DNA of 64,000 nucleotides from Elusimicrobiaceae bacterium (GCA_017525025.1 JAFXUJ010000001.1:124001-188000); one strand, 5' to 3'; shown: positions 42,579 through 51,505, numbered from the stretch's first letter. Notes: generated by a model from the sequence alone, not told the origin. A program made the numbers and translations.

Positions 42579-43622
42579 TTATTTCCCGCAGAGGCGTTTG
42601 ATATCCGTGATCAGTTGGCGTACATCTTCTTCGCGCGTGGCCCAGCTGGTACAAATGCGAATAGCCATTTGATCGCGCGCGATAGGCCGAATATGTGAAA
42701 ACGCATACAACTGTTCTAATTTTTTAAGTAGCGTTTTAGGCAAAATGGGGAATTGCTGGTTGGTGGGAGAATCACATAAGAAAGCAAACCCGGCATCTTT
42801 GCACGCCTGGCGGATAAGCCCGGCCATATCATTGGCGTGTTTCCCCAGTTGCAGATATAAATCGTCCGTAAATAACGTTAAAAATTGAATGCCCAAAATG
42901 CGCCCCTTAGCCAGTAAGGCCCCGTGTTGTTTCATAAAATAGCGGAAGTCCTTTTGGAGTTTTGGGTTTACAATTACGACGGCTTCCCCGATCAGTGCTC
43001 CCAATTTGGTGCCACCGATATAAAAAACATCGCAGCATGCGGCCAATTCCGGCAGGGTTAAATCATTCCCGGGAGCGGTCAAACCGTATCCCAACCGGGC
43101 TCCGTCTATAAATAGGTACAAATTGTTTTCATCACAGGCGCGGCGAATGGCGGATAGTTCCTTTTTGGAATACAGGGTCCCCAGTTCGGTGGGAAAAGAG
43201 AGATATACTACTTTGGGTTGCGGGGCAAATTCCGGGTTGTCATCGTGCCAGTGCTCTTGGCAAAGAACTGAAATTTGTTCCGCAGTTATTTTCCCCTCTT
43301 GATTTGGTACGGTTAATACCCGGTGTCCGGTGCGTTCAATAGCGCCGGTTTCGTGTACATTGATATGGCCGGAATCGGCCGAGATCACACATTGATAAGG
43401 GCGCAATAACGCAGCCAGTACGGTTAAATTGGTCTGGGTACCGCCGGATAAAAAGTGAACGGCTGCGTCCGGTGTATGGCACGCTTGTTGGATCAGTTTG
43501 GCAGCCTGGGCACAATAAGGATCTTGCCCGTATCCCGGTAATTGTTCCAAATTGGTTTGGGCCAGTTTTCCCAAAATTAGCGGATGAGCGCCCTCGCTGT
43601 AATCGCAATTAAAACGAATCAT
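42579..43622 (-). CDS. Low-specificity threonine aldolase-like PLP enzyme
   Basis: 347 residues of the beta-eliminating lyase/threonine aldolase family: [20 protein letters not shown], the cofactor-stacking HxxxHE region ([13 protein letters not shown]), [12 protein letters not shown], and the Schiff-base Lys in [15 protein letters not shown]. It probably splits threonine or allo-threonine into glycine and acetaldehyde. TATAAT ends 7 nt before ATG 43622 with no ribosome site; nfo follows in the same unit. Confidence 0.9.
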   Translation of the reverse strand: MIRFNCDYSEGAHPLILGKLAQTNLEQLPGYGQDPYCAQAAKLIQQACHTPDAAVHFLSGGTQTNLTVLAALLRPYQCVISADSGHINVHETGAIERTGHRVLTVPNQEGKITAEQISVLCQEHWHDDNPEFAPQPKVVYLSFPTELGTLYSKKELSAIRRACDENNLYLFIDGARLGYGLTAPGNDLTLPELAACCDVFYIGGTKLGALIGEAVVIVNPKLQKDFRYFMKQHGALLAKGRILGIQFLTLFTDDLYLQLGKHANDMAGLIRQACKDAGFAFLCDSPTNQQFPILPKTLLKKLEQLYAFSHIRPIARDQMAIRICTSWATREEDVRQLITDIKRLCGK

Positions 43623-43681
43623 ATTTGTTATTATACTTTTTTTGTCAACAGAGATAGAATTCCATCCCGGTTATAGCGAAT

Positions 43682-44755
43682 CTATTTTTTTAATGTGCGG
43701 TACAATTCGTTCATTTTATCAATGGATAATTCAAGAGTAAAGTTTTCTTTTATACGTTTGTGTCCAGCCGCAGAAAAGTATTGATATTTTTCTTCGTCAG
43801 TTGCCAATAGTGCTATTTGTTTGGCGAGGGCAGTTGCATTGTTTGGTTCTATCAAGAGTTCGTTCTCATGCCCGAGGATTTCGGGTTGTGCTCCGTTGTT
43901 AGTGGAAATAACGGGAAGCCCGCTATACATGGCTTCGCAGAGCACAAAGCCAAAGGATTCTTTTACCAAAGAAGGTAAAACAAAAAGGTCTATCCTTTCA
44001 TAAAAGGTGGAAATATCCTCCACAAATTGCAAAAAATGGCAACAGGTTTCTAATTTATTGGCGGTTATAAAATTCATACATTTTTCTTTAAATACGGGAT
44101 CCGCGGTGCCGGCCAAATGCAATTCGCAGGGGATTTTATATTGGTCGGTAAGGATTTTGACGGCTTGCAGTAAAACAAGGATTCCCTTATCTTGAACCAG
44201 GCGACCCGCATAACCGATTCTTATAGGTTGGTGTGATTTATGAGGCAAATAGTGTAGACGGGTGGTATCTATTCCGTTATAAATCAGATGGAATTTCGAC
44301 TTATAGGCTTCATAGGCTGTTTCATATTGCAAATCATAAACCAATTTTGATACACAAACGAAAGCATCCGTTTTCTTTTGTAAGTAGCGGTGGTACCAGT
44401 CTTTTCGATTGGGGGTAGTATTATGCCTGTATATTACTAACTTTAAATGAGGGCGCAGAAGTTTTAGAGCAATGCACAAAGGGGCCATAGTACCACTGTG
44501 GCAGTTCAATATGTTCACGTGATGTTCATCAACGAGTTGGAGGGCGGTTTTCAAGGAGAACCATTTTCTAATTCCATGCAAATTGATTGAATGGGTAATA
44601 GCTGTTTCTTTAAATTTGTCTGCGGCCTTGGGTTGCTGTATATCAGCCATGATTATATTATGATATCCACGGCGTTTTTCTTCTTTACAAAAGTTATATA
44701 CATATTGCTCAGCTCCGCCCCAAAGCTTAGCGTATACAATGTGCATGATGTTCAT
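43682..44755 (-). CDS. Family 4 glycosyltransferase
   Basis: 357 residues. GT-B fold with IVYAKLWGGAEQYVYNF at the N-terminus, YRHNTTPNRKDWYH, GYAGRLVQDKGI, and the nucleotide-sugar site LVKESFGFVLCEAMYSGLP (E-x7-E). Probably acts in surface-glycan synthesis. AT-rich compared with neighbours, which may mean recent transfer. ATG 44755 fits the family start (MNIMHIVY); a second ATG at 44746 sits 7 nt after TATTAT and would suit a leaderless start. Confidence 0.85.
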   Translation of the reverse strand: MNIMHIVYAKLWGGAEQYVYNFCKEEKRRGYHNIIMADIQQPKAADKFKETAITHSINLHGIRKWFSLKTALQLVDEHHVNILNCHSGTMAPLCIALKLLRPHLKLVIYRHNTTPNRKDWYHRYLQKKTDAFVCVSKLVYDLQYETAYEAYKSKFHLIYNGIDTTRLHYLPHKSHQPIRIGYAGRLVQDKGILVLLQAVKILTDQYKIPCELHLAGTADPVFKEKCMNFITANKLETCCHFLQFVEDISTFYERIDLFVLPSLVKESFGFVLCEAMYSGLPVISTNNGAQPEILGHENELLIEPNNATALAKQIALLATDEEKYQYFSAAGHKRIKENFTLELSIDKMNELYRTLKK

Positions 44756-44985
44756 AATATGGGGGATCCTTTGGAAACAAAGATCTTTGTCTTATTATTA
44801 GTTTATATTTTAATAAGTCGATAAGCAATAAGAGTTCTCGGACAAGGTAACAAAAGACCTATTCGTGTTCTAGGTCCAAGGACCCTTTCGCTAGATTAGC
44901 GGCTAATTATAAAATAAAAAAGAGAGAGCTATTGTTAAATCTCTTTTTGTTACATTGTTCCCTATATTAAAAGGAGACAAAACAC
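44756..44985. other. 230-bp intergenic region between GT4 and exported-protein pair
   Basis: No convincing gene. It is AT-rich and holds several possible hairpins on the plus strand: GACCTA/TAGGTC (about 44857-44878) and AAAAAGAGA/TCTCTTTTT (about 44920-44950), the latter with a T run like a terminator. TATATT at about 44962 and AAAGGAGA before ATG 44986 provide promoter and ribosome site for the following gene. Confidence 0.35.
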
Positions 44986-46062
44986 ATGAACAAATGGATA
45001 CAAACCGTTGTGGTTTGTTTGGAAGTATTAATTTTTGGCTTGCTTGGTTTTTCTTGTTATGCCTTCAATCCGGACTCGGAACCTATAGGCGGGTTTGGTT
45101 TATCGCAAGCCCAACAAGAATTTAATACGCACGTTTATAGTTTGCTGCAAGAAGATAAATTAGATGAATTGCAACAATTCATGGGGCAAGTGCCCAATTG
45201 CCCGGTCTTAAATGAGCAAGGAGAAAAAGAAGTTTGTACGATGGACCGTACAGACGGTCTAAGATATATTTTGCATGTGCGTAAGAAATTTTTTGCTAAT
45301 CCCTCACGTCCGGAAATTATTTCTATTGACCGGGGTTTCTATGATGCTTTATCTGCGTGGTATAGAACCTTATATAATCAGGATCCGCGTAAATTGGATG
45401 CGGAAAAATACCGCCATTTTTATCGCCGATATAGCAAAACCGCATTGGCTACCAAGGTGGAAGAAATCATGATACAGGCGTGGCAGCCGGGACAAGCATT
45501 TGATGGAACTACTTGGGCCGGTATCACGTACGGAAAAGAAAACTATACAGCTTTATATGTATCATGGTTGACTCAATTTGATGATATATATAAACACGTT
45601 AGCCCGCGTTTATATCTTTATAAGTATCGGGCGGGTGCCAGTTTTGTTTATTTAGTGGGAGTGTTTAAAGAAATGGAAAAACTCAGCCAGGAAACGAATA
45701 CTCCCTGGTTGTGGAATTCCATTAAAAGCAGATGGTTAGATTCGTTGTTAGAGCCGGAAAGCTATCACGATTCCAATTATTATGAAGGCCGTAAACAAAA
45801 GTTGATTATTGAGTTTTTTAATAAAGAAGGGTGGAGGTTGTTCATGTCCGGCGGTTATCAGCCGACTAAATGGCAGCGTCATACCGCTACTTTATATGGT
45901 CGCGCTTGTGAACGTATGACGAATTTAGAACCACTCGCGTGTGAACGGTACCGGGAAGGTATTAACCTGTACGGCATTAACGAGGATCTTGAAAAACAGC
46001 AAGAAATCCGGGAAACGATTTCGCGGGATGTCCTGTTTGCCTGGCAGAATCAAGAGCAATAA
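44986..46062 (+). CDS. Exported protein of unknown function, paralogue 1
   Basis: 358 residues with a signal peptide (hydrophobic about 8-25, ending near CYA). Strong AAAGGAGA site. The next gene encodes a paralogue of the same length; shared landmarks are VPNCP, CTMDRTDGLRY, ISIDRGFYDALSAWYR, YRHFYRRY, AWQPGQ, TALYVSW, YYEGRKQKLI, and the C-terminal ACERM...ACERYREG. Mostly helical, with a few conserved cysteines (probably disulfides). I recognise no domain; a periplasmic or secreted role is likely. Confidence 0.7.
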   Translation: MNKWIQTVVVCLEVLIFGLLGFSCYAFNPDSEPIGGFGLSQAQQEFNTHVYSLLQEDKLDELQQFMGQVPNCPVLNEQGEKEVCTMDRTDGLRYILHVRKKFFANPSRPEIISIDRGFYDALSAWYRTLYNQDPRKLDAEKYRHFYRRYSKTALATKVEEIMIQAWQPGQAFDGTTWAGITYGKENYTALYVSWLTQFDDIYKHVSPRLYLYKYRAGASFVYLVGVFKEMEKLSQETNTPWLWNSIKSRWLDSLLEPESYHDSNYYEGRKQKLIIEFFNKEGWRLFMSGGYQPTKWQRHTATLYGRACERMTNLEPLACERYREGINLYGINEDLEKQQEIRETISRDVLFAWQNQEQ

Positions 46063-46076
46063 TAGAGGTTAAGCGC

Positions 46077-47141
46077 ATGAAGAAAGAAAAATTTGTTCAA
46101 AAAGGATGTTGGTTATTAGTTGGACTATTAGTTTGTTCTTCCGTGTTTGCCAGCCCGGAAGGATCTCGCTCCGCCCAGAAAAAGTTTAACGAGCAGCTCG
46201 TTGGATTATTGAAGAATAATGACTTGGCACAAGCACAGGCCCTTATGCAAAGCGTGCCCGATTGCCCGAAGGATGATTCGCAAGAATCGGCCCCGGCCTT
46301 TTGCACGCATGACCGCGCCGACGGCTTTGGTTTTGTCCATCATGTGCTAAAGCGTCACGCAATAACCGACAAAATCAAATTTGACGTGGTAAGTGTGGAC
46401 GCCGGCTTATACGAGGCACTAAACGCTTTATACCGTCAATATTATCAGGTTTATCCAAAAGAATATAATAAAGAAAATTACCGCCGTTTTTACGGCAAAT
46501 ACCGGGGTACTTGGATGGCCCCCTATGTGGAACAAGCAGAAGCGTTTTTGTGGCAGCCGGGTATGACGTACGATATTCAAAACGGATTTTCCGCCCGGAA
46601 CGGACAAAGTATATATACTACTTTATACATATCTTTCCAAAGCGGTTTTGATAACTTATATCAATATGTCAGTCCGGTAGTGCGGTTGGACAAGTATACC
46701 AGAAGCTGCGGCAGATTACGCTTGCAGACAATTTTAGCGGAAATGAAAAAGCGCAGTGAAGAAACTAATTCGCCGGATCTGTTGCTCGTGCTCAAAAATG
46801 CATGGTTAAATTCTATTCTAAAATCGGAGTGGGGAAACGCGGATGAATCGGCCTTTTACCAAGGGCAAAAGCAGGAACTGATGTATAGAATGCTCAATGA
46901 AGACGGCTGGGCCTTGTTTGCCGATTTGAGCAAAGGCCTGTCCAAAGTACAAAGGCATAATATCAGTTTGTATGTTCGTGCTTGCCCGCGTTCGCATGAT
47001 CCGGAAACATGCGAAGCTTTTGAGCAGGGAGCCACTAAATATGGTTTTTATATACCGCCTATTAAACATGTGGAACCCACGAAAAAAGAAATGATACAAG
47101 AAATTAAAAACCAATTGAACGAAAAATTAATGGGGATTTGA
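46077..47141 (+). CDS. Exported protein of unknown function, paralogue 2
   Basis: 354 residues; signal peptide ends near SSVFA. Located 14 bp after paralogue 1 and alike over its whole length: VPDCP, CTHDRADGFGF, VSVDAGLYEALNALYR, YRRFYGKYRG, LWQPGM, TTLYISF, FYQGQKQELM, ACPRSHDPETCEAFEQG. Conserved D-R-x-D-G and W-Q-P-G motifs could mark a functional site. The pair is one operon, ended by a terminator at 47161. No known family. Confidence 0.7.
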   Translation: MKKEKFVQKGCWLLVGLLVCSSVFASPEGSRSAQKKFNEQLVGLLKNNDLAQAQALMQSVPDCPKDDSQESAPAFCTHDRADGFGFVHHVLKRHAITDKIKFDVVSVDAGLYEALNALYRQYYQVYPKEYNKENYRRFYGKYRGTWMAPYVEQAEAFLWQPGMTYDIQNGFSARNGQSIYTTLYISFQSGFDNLYQYVSPVVRLDKYTRSCGRLRLQTILAEMKKRSEETNSPDLLLVLKNAWLNSILKSEWGNADESAFYQGQKQELMYRMLNEDGWALFADLSKGLSKVQRHNISLYVRACPRSHDPETCEAFEQGATKYGFYIPPIKHVEPTKKEMIQEIKNQLNEKLMGI

Positions 47142-47160
47142 ACAAAAAATATCCGTTCCA

Positions 47161-47187
47161 ATCCCCCTGAGAAAGGGGGATTTTTTA
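47161..47187 (+). terminator. Terminator of the paralogue operon
   Basis: ATCCCCCT / AGGGGGAT hairpin with a short loop followed by TTTTTT. Confidence 0.85.
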
Positions 47188-47276
47188 TGAGAAAAATTTT
47201 TTATTGGCAGGACCTGAAATAAAATATACAATTATTAAGTTGTGTAAATAAAAGAAAGTGAGGAGAAAAAAAGAAA

Positions 47277-47951
47277 ATGAAAAAAGTGCTGTGGATACTG
47301 ACGGCTGTGTTATTACCGTCTCTATCATTCGCCCAGTCCAGAGGGGATATGCTCCCTTTCCAAGGACCTACGGGTGCTATGTCTACGTTGGCAGGTAAGA
47401 ACCAACGCCCAACTGCCGAAGAAGAGCAGACCGCGTTGGCCAAAGTGTTAGGCAACTTATCCGATGAAGGCAAGGCCTTCAAACAAGTCATGGATGGCTT
47501 TAAAACGGTGGTAGGTTCGCTATTGTCCAACGAGCAAGAAAATGACGCCGCGGTGGTTGATCAAGTGGTGTCTGAATTGGTCTCCAAGGGGTATATGGCG
47601 GAGGCTTTCCACTCCTATATTACCATTCAACAAAAACGGGCAGACCTATTAGATAAGGCCTTGGAAGCTTCTAAGGTCCATCCTGAAACGTTGCCGGCCA
47701 AAGAAGTTTCCGGCGCTTACGTAGGGTCGTTGGTGTCTCATATTATTGATTCCAGACACGCGGACTCCAAAAAACAGGAGATGCTCAAAGAACGTCAAGC
47801 CTTATTACGTTATTTAAATCAATTCGACAATATTTCATTGGCGGGTTATTTAGATAACAATTTGGATAACTGCACCTTGTCGCAGGATGTGCTATCACAA
47901 GCCAAACGCTGGCAACAAGAATTGGCGGTTGCTACGTCCGTCCCGTTCTAA
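47277..47951 (+). CDS. Exported helical protein of unknown function
   Basis: 224 residues with a clear signal peptide (MKKVLWILTAVLLPSLSFAQ, cleavage after SFA). The mature part is helical and charged, rich in Gln/Glu/Lys (FHSYITIQQKRADLLDKALE, KQEMLKERQALLRYLNQFDN), with one Cys near the end. GTGAGGAG lies upstream. It follows the paralogue operon with its own terminator and may be functionally linked. No family recognised. Confidence 0.65.
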   Translation: MKKVLWILTAVLLPSLSFAQSRGDMLPFQGPTGAMSTLAGKNQRPTAEEEQTALAKVLGNLSDEGKAFKQVMDGFKTVVGSLLSNEQENDAAVVDQVVSELVSKGYMAEAFHSYITIQQKRADLLDKALEASKVHPETLPAKEVSGAYVGSLVSHIIDSRHADSKKQEMLKERQALLRYLNQFDNISLAGYLDNNLDNCTLSQDVLSQAKRWQQELAVATSVPF

Positions 47952-47958
47952 AATACCA

Positions 47959-47986
47959 AACCCCAGCCTTAGCGCTGGGGTTTTTT
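47959..47986 (+). terminator. Terminator after the exported helical protein
   Basis: CCCCAGC / GCTGGGG stem followed by TTTTTT. Confidence 0.85.
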
Positions 47987-47998
47987 ACATGCAAAAAA

Positions 47999-48033
47999 GA
48001 AAAGCCCGTTTCGTTAGGAACGCGGCTTTTTTA
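47999..48033 (+). terminator. Second hairpin downstream, possible back-up terminator
   Basis: AAAAGCC-CGTTTC / GGAACG-CGGCTTTT hairpin with a GTTA loop and a T run. It sits between the first terminator and the galE promoter. Confidence 0.6.
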
Positions 48034-48042
48034 AACTTCAAA

Positions 48043-48071
48043 TTGAGTCCCGGCGGGATATTTACTAGAAT
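48043..48071 (+). promoter_or_regulatory. Promoter of galE
   Basis: TTGAGT (48043-48048), 17-bp spacer, TAGAAT (48066-48071). A ~38-nt leader with TTAGGAG follows, so this gene is not leaderless. Confidence 0.65.
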
Positions 48072-48114
48072 AAATTAAGCTTGCTGCGACATGCATTGAG
48101 TTAGGAGACATAAC

Positions 48115-49089
48115 ATGCAACGGGTTTTGGTAGTAGGCGGGGCCGGTTATATCGGTTCGCATACGGTTAAACATTTGTTGGATAACAACTATCAAGTAGT
48201 AGTAGCCGATAATTTAATCTATGGCCACCGGGAAGCCGTAGACAAACGGGCCTGTTTTGTGCTGGCAGATTTATTTGATCCTCAGGCATTGATAAAATTG
48301 TTCGCGCAATATCAAATAGATGCGGTCATCCATTTTGCGGCCTTCGCTTCGGTGCCGGAAAGCGTGCAAGATCCGCAAAAATATTATTTTAATAATGTGG
48401 TAGGTACCCTGAATTTGTTAAAAGCTATGTTGGGTGCCGGCGTAAAAGATATCGTATTTTCCAGCACATGTGCTACGTATGGAATCCCACAATATACACC
48501 CATGGATGAGAAACATCCGCAATCTCCCATCAATGCATATGGGCGCACCAAATTGATGATTGAACAAATTTTTGGCGATTATGCCCGCGCGTACGGGTTG
48601 CGTTATATTGCGTTACGGTATTTTAACGCGGCGGGTTGTGCCGGGGATGGCTCTTTGGGGGAAAGCCACCGGCCGGAATCTCATTTAATTCCGCTTGTGT
48701 TGCAAACTATCAAAGGGGAACGGCCCGTACTTAAAGTTTTCGGTACGGATTACGATACGCCGGACGGCACCTGTATCCGCGATTATATTCACGTGGAAGA
48801 TTTGGCTTTGGCGCACCGTTTGGCTCTGGAAAAATTGCCGCAGTACAACGGATATATCAATTTGGGCACCGGGCGCGGGACAAGCGTGAAAGAAATTATC
48901 CGCGCGGCCGAAGAAGTGAGCGGTAAAAAATGCCCGGTAGAATTTGCAGAGCATCGGGCGGGGGATCCGGCTATTTTGTGCTCCGACAATAAACTGGCGA
49001 AGAAAATTTTAGGTTGGGAACCGGCTTATACCGATATTAAAAAAATTATTCAAACCGCTTGGAACTGGGAGTTGAATAGGAAATATTAG
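48115..49089 (+). CDS. galE: UDP-glucose 4-epimerase
   Basis: 324 residues; interconverts UDP-glucose and UDP-galactose with bound NAD. Rossmann motif VVGGAGYIGSHTVKHL, FSSTCATYG, the catalytic Y-x3-K in INAYGRTKLMIEQ, RYFNAAGCAGDGSLGESH and TPDGTCIRDYIHVEDLALAH all match GalE. It supplies galactose units for surface polysaccharide. AGGAG precedes ATG 48115. Confidence 0.95.
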   Translation: MQRVLVVGGAGYIGSHTVKHLLDNNYQVVVADNLIYGHREAVDKRACFVLADLFDPQALIKLFAQYQIDAVIHFAAFASVPESVQDPQKYYFNNVVGTLNLLKAMLGAGVKDIVFSSTCATYGIPQYTPMDEKHPQSPINAYGRTKLMIEQIFGDYARAYGLRYIALRYFNAAGCAGDGSLGESHRPESHLIPLVLQTIKGERPVLKVFGTDYDTPDGTCIRDYIHVEDLALAHRLALEKLPQYNGYINLGTGRGTSVKEIIRAAEEVSGKKCPVEFAEHRAGDPAILCSDNKLAKKILGWEPAYTDIKKIIQTAWNWELNRKY

Positions 49090-49111
49090 TTTGACGGAAC
49101 TTTTGAACATG

Positions 49112-49137
49112 AAAAACCCACCTTTCGGTGGGTTTTT
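49112..49137. terminator. Bidirectional terminator between galE and tRNA-Val
   Basis: ACCCACC / GGTGGGT stem with a TTTC loop, flanked by A and T runs. Confidence 0.8.
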
Positions 49138-49140
49138 AAA

Positions 49141-49215
49141 TGGTGCCCAGTACAGGGATCGAACCTGTGGCCTTTCCCATGTCAAGGGAACGCGCTACCG
49201 CTGCGCCAACTGGGC
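49141..49215 (-). tRNA. tRNA-Val (anticodon GAC)
   Basis: 75 nt on the minus strand including an encoded CCA. Acceptor GCCCAGT/ACTGGGC, D stem GCGC/GCGC, anticodon stem TTCCC/GGGAA with loop TTGACAT, T stem ACAGG/CCTGT with TTCGATC. Confidence 0.96.
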
Positions 49216-49326
49216 GTAAATCTACTCAAATTGTTTTCGTTGGCGCGTTCCCAAGAGCGGGAACGTACTTTGTGTTACAAGCGCTGCGCCAACCAGGCGT
49301 AAAATTACTCAAATTGTTTTCATCGG
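49201..49326. repeat. Degenerate partial duplication of the tRNA-Val 5' part and upstream region
   Basis: 49201-49243 and 49284-49326 match at 37 of 43 positions (CTGCGCCAAC...GGCGTAAA...TACTCAAATTGTTTTC). The unit covers the tRNA 5' arm plus upstream flank. The stretch between also recalls the anticodon arm (GTTCCC...GGGAAC). It looks like an old tandem duplication that has decayed to a tRNA remnant. Confidence 0.65.
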
Positions 49327-49382
49327 CACACCGCCACTGGCGGGAACCTATTATTATTATACCAAATCGTATGGGGTGTGCG

Positions 49383-49817
49383 CTATTGCGGAATTTTTTT
49401 GGCGCAAATTTCTACGGCATCATGTAGTAACCCGGCTTGTTTGCGGAACGCTTTTCCGGTTAGAGCAATAGGATCGGCTAAATCTTTTTCTTCCCCGTAG
49501 GCATAATCTAACAGCAGGTAACATTTGTCGGTGTGTTGAGCAAAAGCATCTAGCACCTGATCTATTTGTTGTTGTTCCATAAGTAAAACAAGATCCGCTG
49601 TTTCCATGTCTGTTGCACTGAGTTGGGTGGATGTATGAGGAAACCGGGGGATTTGGTAATCTGCCAAAAACGAATACACCGTTTCCGGTACCGAGTATCC
49701 CGGGTCCGCATATAACCCACGGGAAAATACTTCCAAGTCCGGCCGCCATTTTTTCAGTAATTCTTGAGCCATAAAACTGCGGCATATGTTGGCATGACAA
49801 ATGAATAAAACTTTCAT
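49383..49817 (-). CDS. Low-molecular-weight protein tyrosine phosphatase
   Basis: 144 residues from ATG 49817 (MKVLFICHANICRSFMAQEL). The P-loop C-x5-R (CHANICRS) is intact; the C-terminal general acid is in the KDLADPIAL region (DP). In capsule loci such enzymes (Wzb-type) dephosphorylate the Wzc kinase, encoded 2.4 kb away in the divergent operon, so a Wzb role is likely. An in-frame GTG three codons earlier would lie inside the promoter. Confidence 0.9.
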   Translation of the reverse strand: MKVLFICHANICRSFMAQELLKKWRPDLEVFSRGLYADPGYSVPETVYSFLADYQIPRFPHTSTQLSATDMETADLVLLMEQQQIDQVLDAFAQHTDKCYLLLDYAYGEEKDLADPIALTGKAFRKQAGLLHDAVEICAKKIPQ

Positions 49818-49824
49818 CGTACTC

Positions 49825-49846
49825 ACTATACCAAATTTTATACAAT
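49825..49846. promoter_or_regulatory. Divergent pair of -10 boxes in a 35-bp intergenic gap
   Basis: Minus strand: TGG-TATAGT, an extended -10 (49833-49825), 7 nt before ATG 49817. Plus strand: TACAAT (49841-49846), 6 nt before ATG 49853. Both genes lack Shine-Dalgarno sites, so both transcripts should be leaderless, and each promoter's -35 region lies in the opposite gene. Confidence 0.6.
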
Positions 49847-49852
49847 TCTCGT

Positions 49853-51505
49853 ATGGATTTATTTTTACGCATTCTGCTCATCATACTCTCTTTTTTTGTC
49901 CCATTTTGTTTTGCCGGAACGGTACCGTGGGCTTTTTCTATCTTGCAAATGGGAGTATGGATATTGTTGGCGGGGATTTTTTTCTCCGGGCGGCAACTGG
50001 TTATCACGCCCCTTCTTAAACCGGTTCTGTACACTTTGGGTGTATTGGTTGCATACAGTTTACTTCAGTGCGTGGCTACTCAAAATTTGCTTATGACAAC
50101 AGCTTTTTATCCCGCCACCTTAATGCGTTTATACACGTTGGAACACGCTTCCTGCTTCATTACTTATTTGGGTTGGGCTTTTGCGGTGGGGCAGTTAGTA
50201 GATAGTTCCGAAAGAGCCGGACGTATGGTAAGATGGCTGGGGGCCTGTGCAGTGGCTATCGCTATTAGCGCGTTGTGTCTGTCCAAGGGAGAATATATTT
50301 ACAAACTCACGGGTATTTGGGGCGGATACGGGCCGTTTTTAAACCGCAATCACGGAGGTATTTTTTTAGCGGCCTGTACGGTATTGTTTTTGGGGTGGAC
50401 ATGCGCTTCTTTCGCTAAGATTCCACGTGATTTAGGGAGCGCACGCCAAACCTTTTGGGCCCGGCAAAGTTGGGGCGTACTGGTAGCATTGGGGGTAGGA
50501 GTTGCGGCGGTGTTTTCCCGCTCTCGCGGGGGGCTGCTTTCCTTGAGCGTAGGGCTATGTTGCCTGGCGGTTTTGTGCGCTTTAATAGTGCCCGCTGTGT
50601 GGGGCAAACGTGCCCGGTGGTTAGTTCTTATTTTGCTTGTATTCGGTAGCGGGACCTATTGGGCCTGTACTCATTTGGAAACGATTAACAGGTTTGCTCA
50701 ACGCCGTCATGTGCATGATGTATCCATAGAGACCCGTCAAATGCTCTATCGGGCCGGGTGGGGAATATTGCAAGATTATCCCGTTTGGGGGATAGGAGTG
50801 GGGGCCTTACCGGTGGTAGTAACCTCTTATTTAGAAAAACCCATTTCTTCCTACGTAGAGCGTTTGCATAGCGATTGGTTAGAAATGGGGGTAGGGCTTG
50901 GCGGAGTCGGTAGTTTACTGGTCTTGGGAGGGCTCATTTGGTTTATATGGGTAATCGGCGGACGTTTTAAGCATTTGGAAATGGTTAAAAAAATCAAATT
51001 AGCCGCCACGCTAAGTGCACTTGTTACAATTTGTACGGGGGCGTTGGCAGATTTCCCTTTTTTCATACCGGCAACCGCTCTTTTATTTTTTGGGGTTTTG
51101 GGATTGGCGTGCGCTCCCAGTTTTTGGAAAGGACGTATTCATACGTATCAGCCGGCGGCGTGGTTACGCGTGTTAATATTGTTGGTGATGGCGGCCGCTT
51201 GCATAGTGCCGTTACAAAAAACATTGGCTTGGCGAATGTTTACGTTCGGGCGCGGCTTAAAGCCGGAGGCCCGCTTCCAATATTACCGGAAAGGTCTGTC
51301 CTATTATCCGGGGCCCCGCTTTGCCCTTCGCTTGGGGAATGATTATTATAGAACCTCCTTGCACGCTACGGATCCGGCCCGGAAGGAGGATTTTCGGAAG
51401 CAAGCGCACCAGCTTGCCGCTGAATACCTGCGAAAATACCCTCGGGAAAAATCCCTCTCCCGCCTATACACCTATACCCGGGATGACGACGAATTGAGCA
51501 GATAA
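49853..51505 (+). CDS. O-antigen ligase / Wzy polymerase family membrane protein
   Basis: 550 residues with about 11 membrane helices and a periplasmic loop. Family landmarks are PFLNRNHGGIFLAACTVLF (the N-H motif), VFSRSRGGLLSLSVGLC, and the large loop IGVGALPVVVTSYLEKPISS...HSDWLEMGVGLGGVG. WaaL ligates and Wzy polymerises undecaprenyl-linked glycans; in this Wza/Wzc locus a polymerase (Wzy-like) role is more likely. The C-terminal ~110 residues add a short soluble region with a TPR-like look. Confidence 0.82.
   Translation: MDLFLRILLIILSFFVPFCFAGTVPWAFSILQMGVWILLAGIFFSGRQLVITPLLKPVLYTLGVLVAYSLLQCVATQNLLMTTAFYPATLMRLYTLEHASCFITYLGWAFAVGQLVDSSERAGRMVRWLGACAVAIAISALCLSKGEYIYKLTGIWGGYGPFLNRNHGGIFLAACTVLFLGWTCASFAKIPRDLGSARQTFWARQSWGVLVALGVGVAAVFSRSRGGLLSLSVGLCCLAVLCALIVPAVWGKRARWLVLILLVFGSGTYWACTHLETINRFAQRRHVHDVSIETRQMLYRAGWGILQDYPVWGIGVGALPVVVTSYLEKPISSYVERLHSDWLEMGVGLGGVGSLLVLGGLIWFIWVIGGRFKHLEMVKKIKLAATLSALVTICTGALADFPFFIPATALLFFGVLGLACAPSFWKGRIHTYQPAAWLRVLILLVMAAACIVPLQKTLAWRMFTFGRGLKPEARFQYYRKGLSYYPGPRFALRLGNDYYRTSLHATDPARKEDFRKQAHQLAAEYLRKYPREKSLSRLYTYTRDDDELSR

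Noticed and set aside
43643-43648. TTGACA as -35 for the threonine-aldolase gene.
   Set aside because: It is only 7 bp from the TATAAT box, far too close.
44591-44824. Plus-strand ORF of 77 codons overlapping the 5' part of the GT4 gene.
   Set aside because: No ribosome site, opposite to a clear gene, composition explained by the AT-rich antisense strand.
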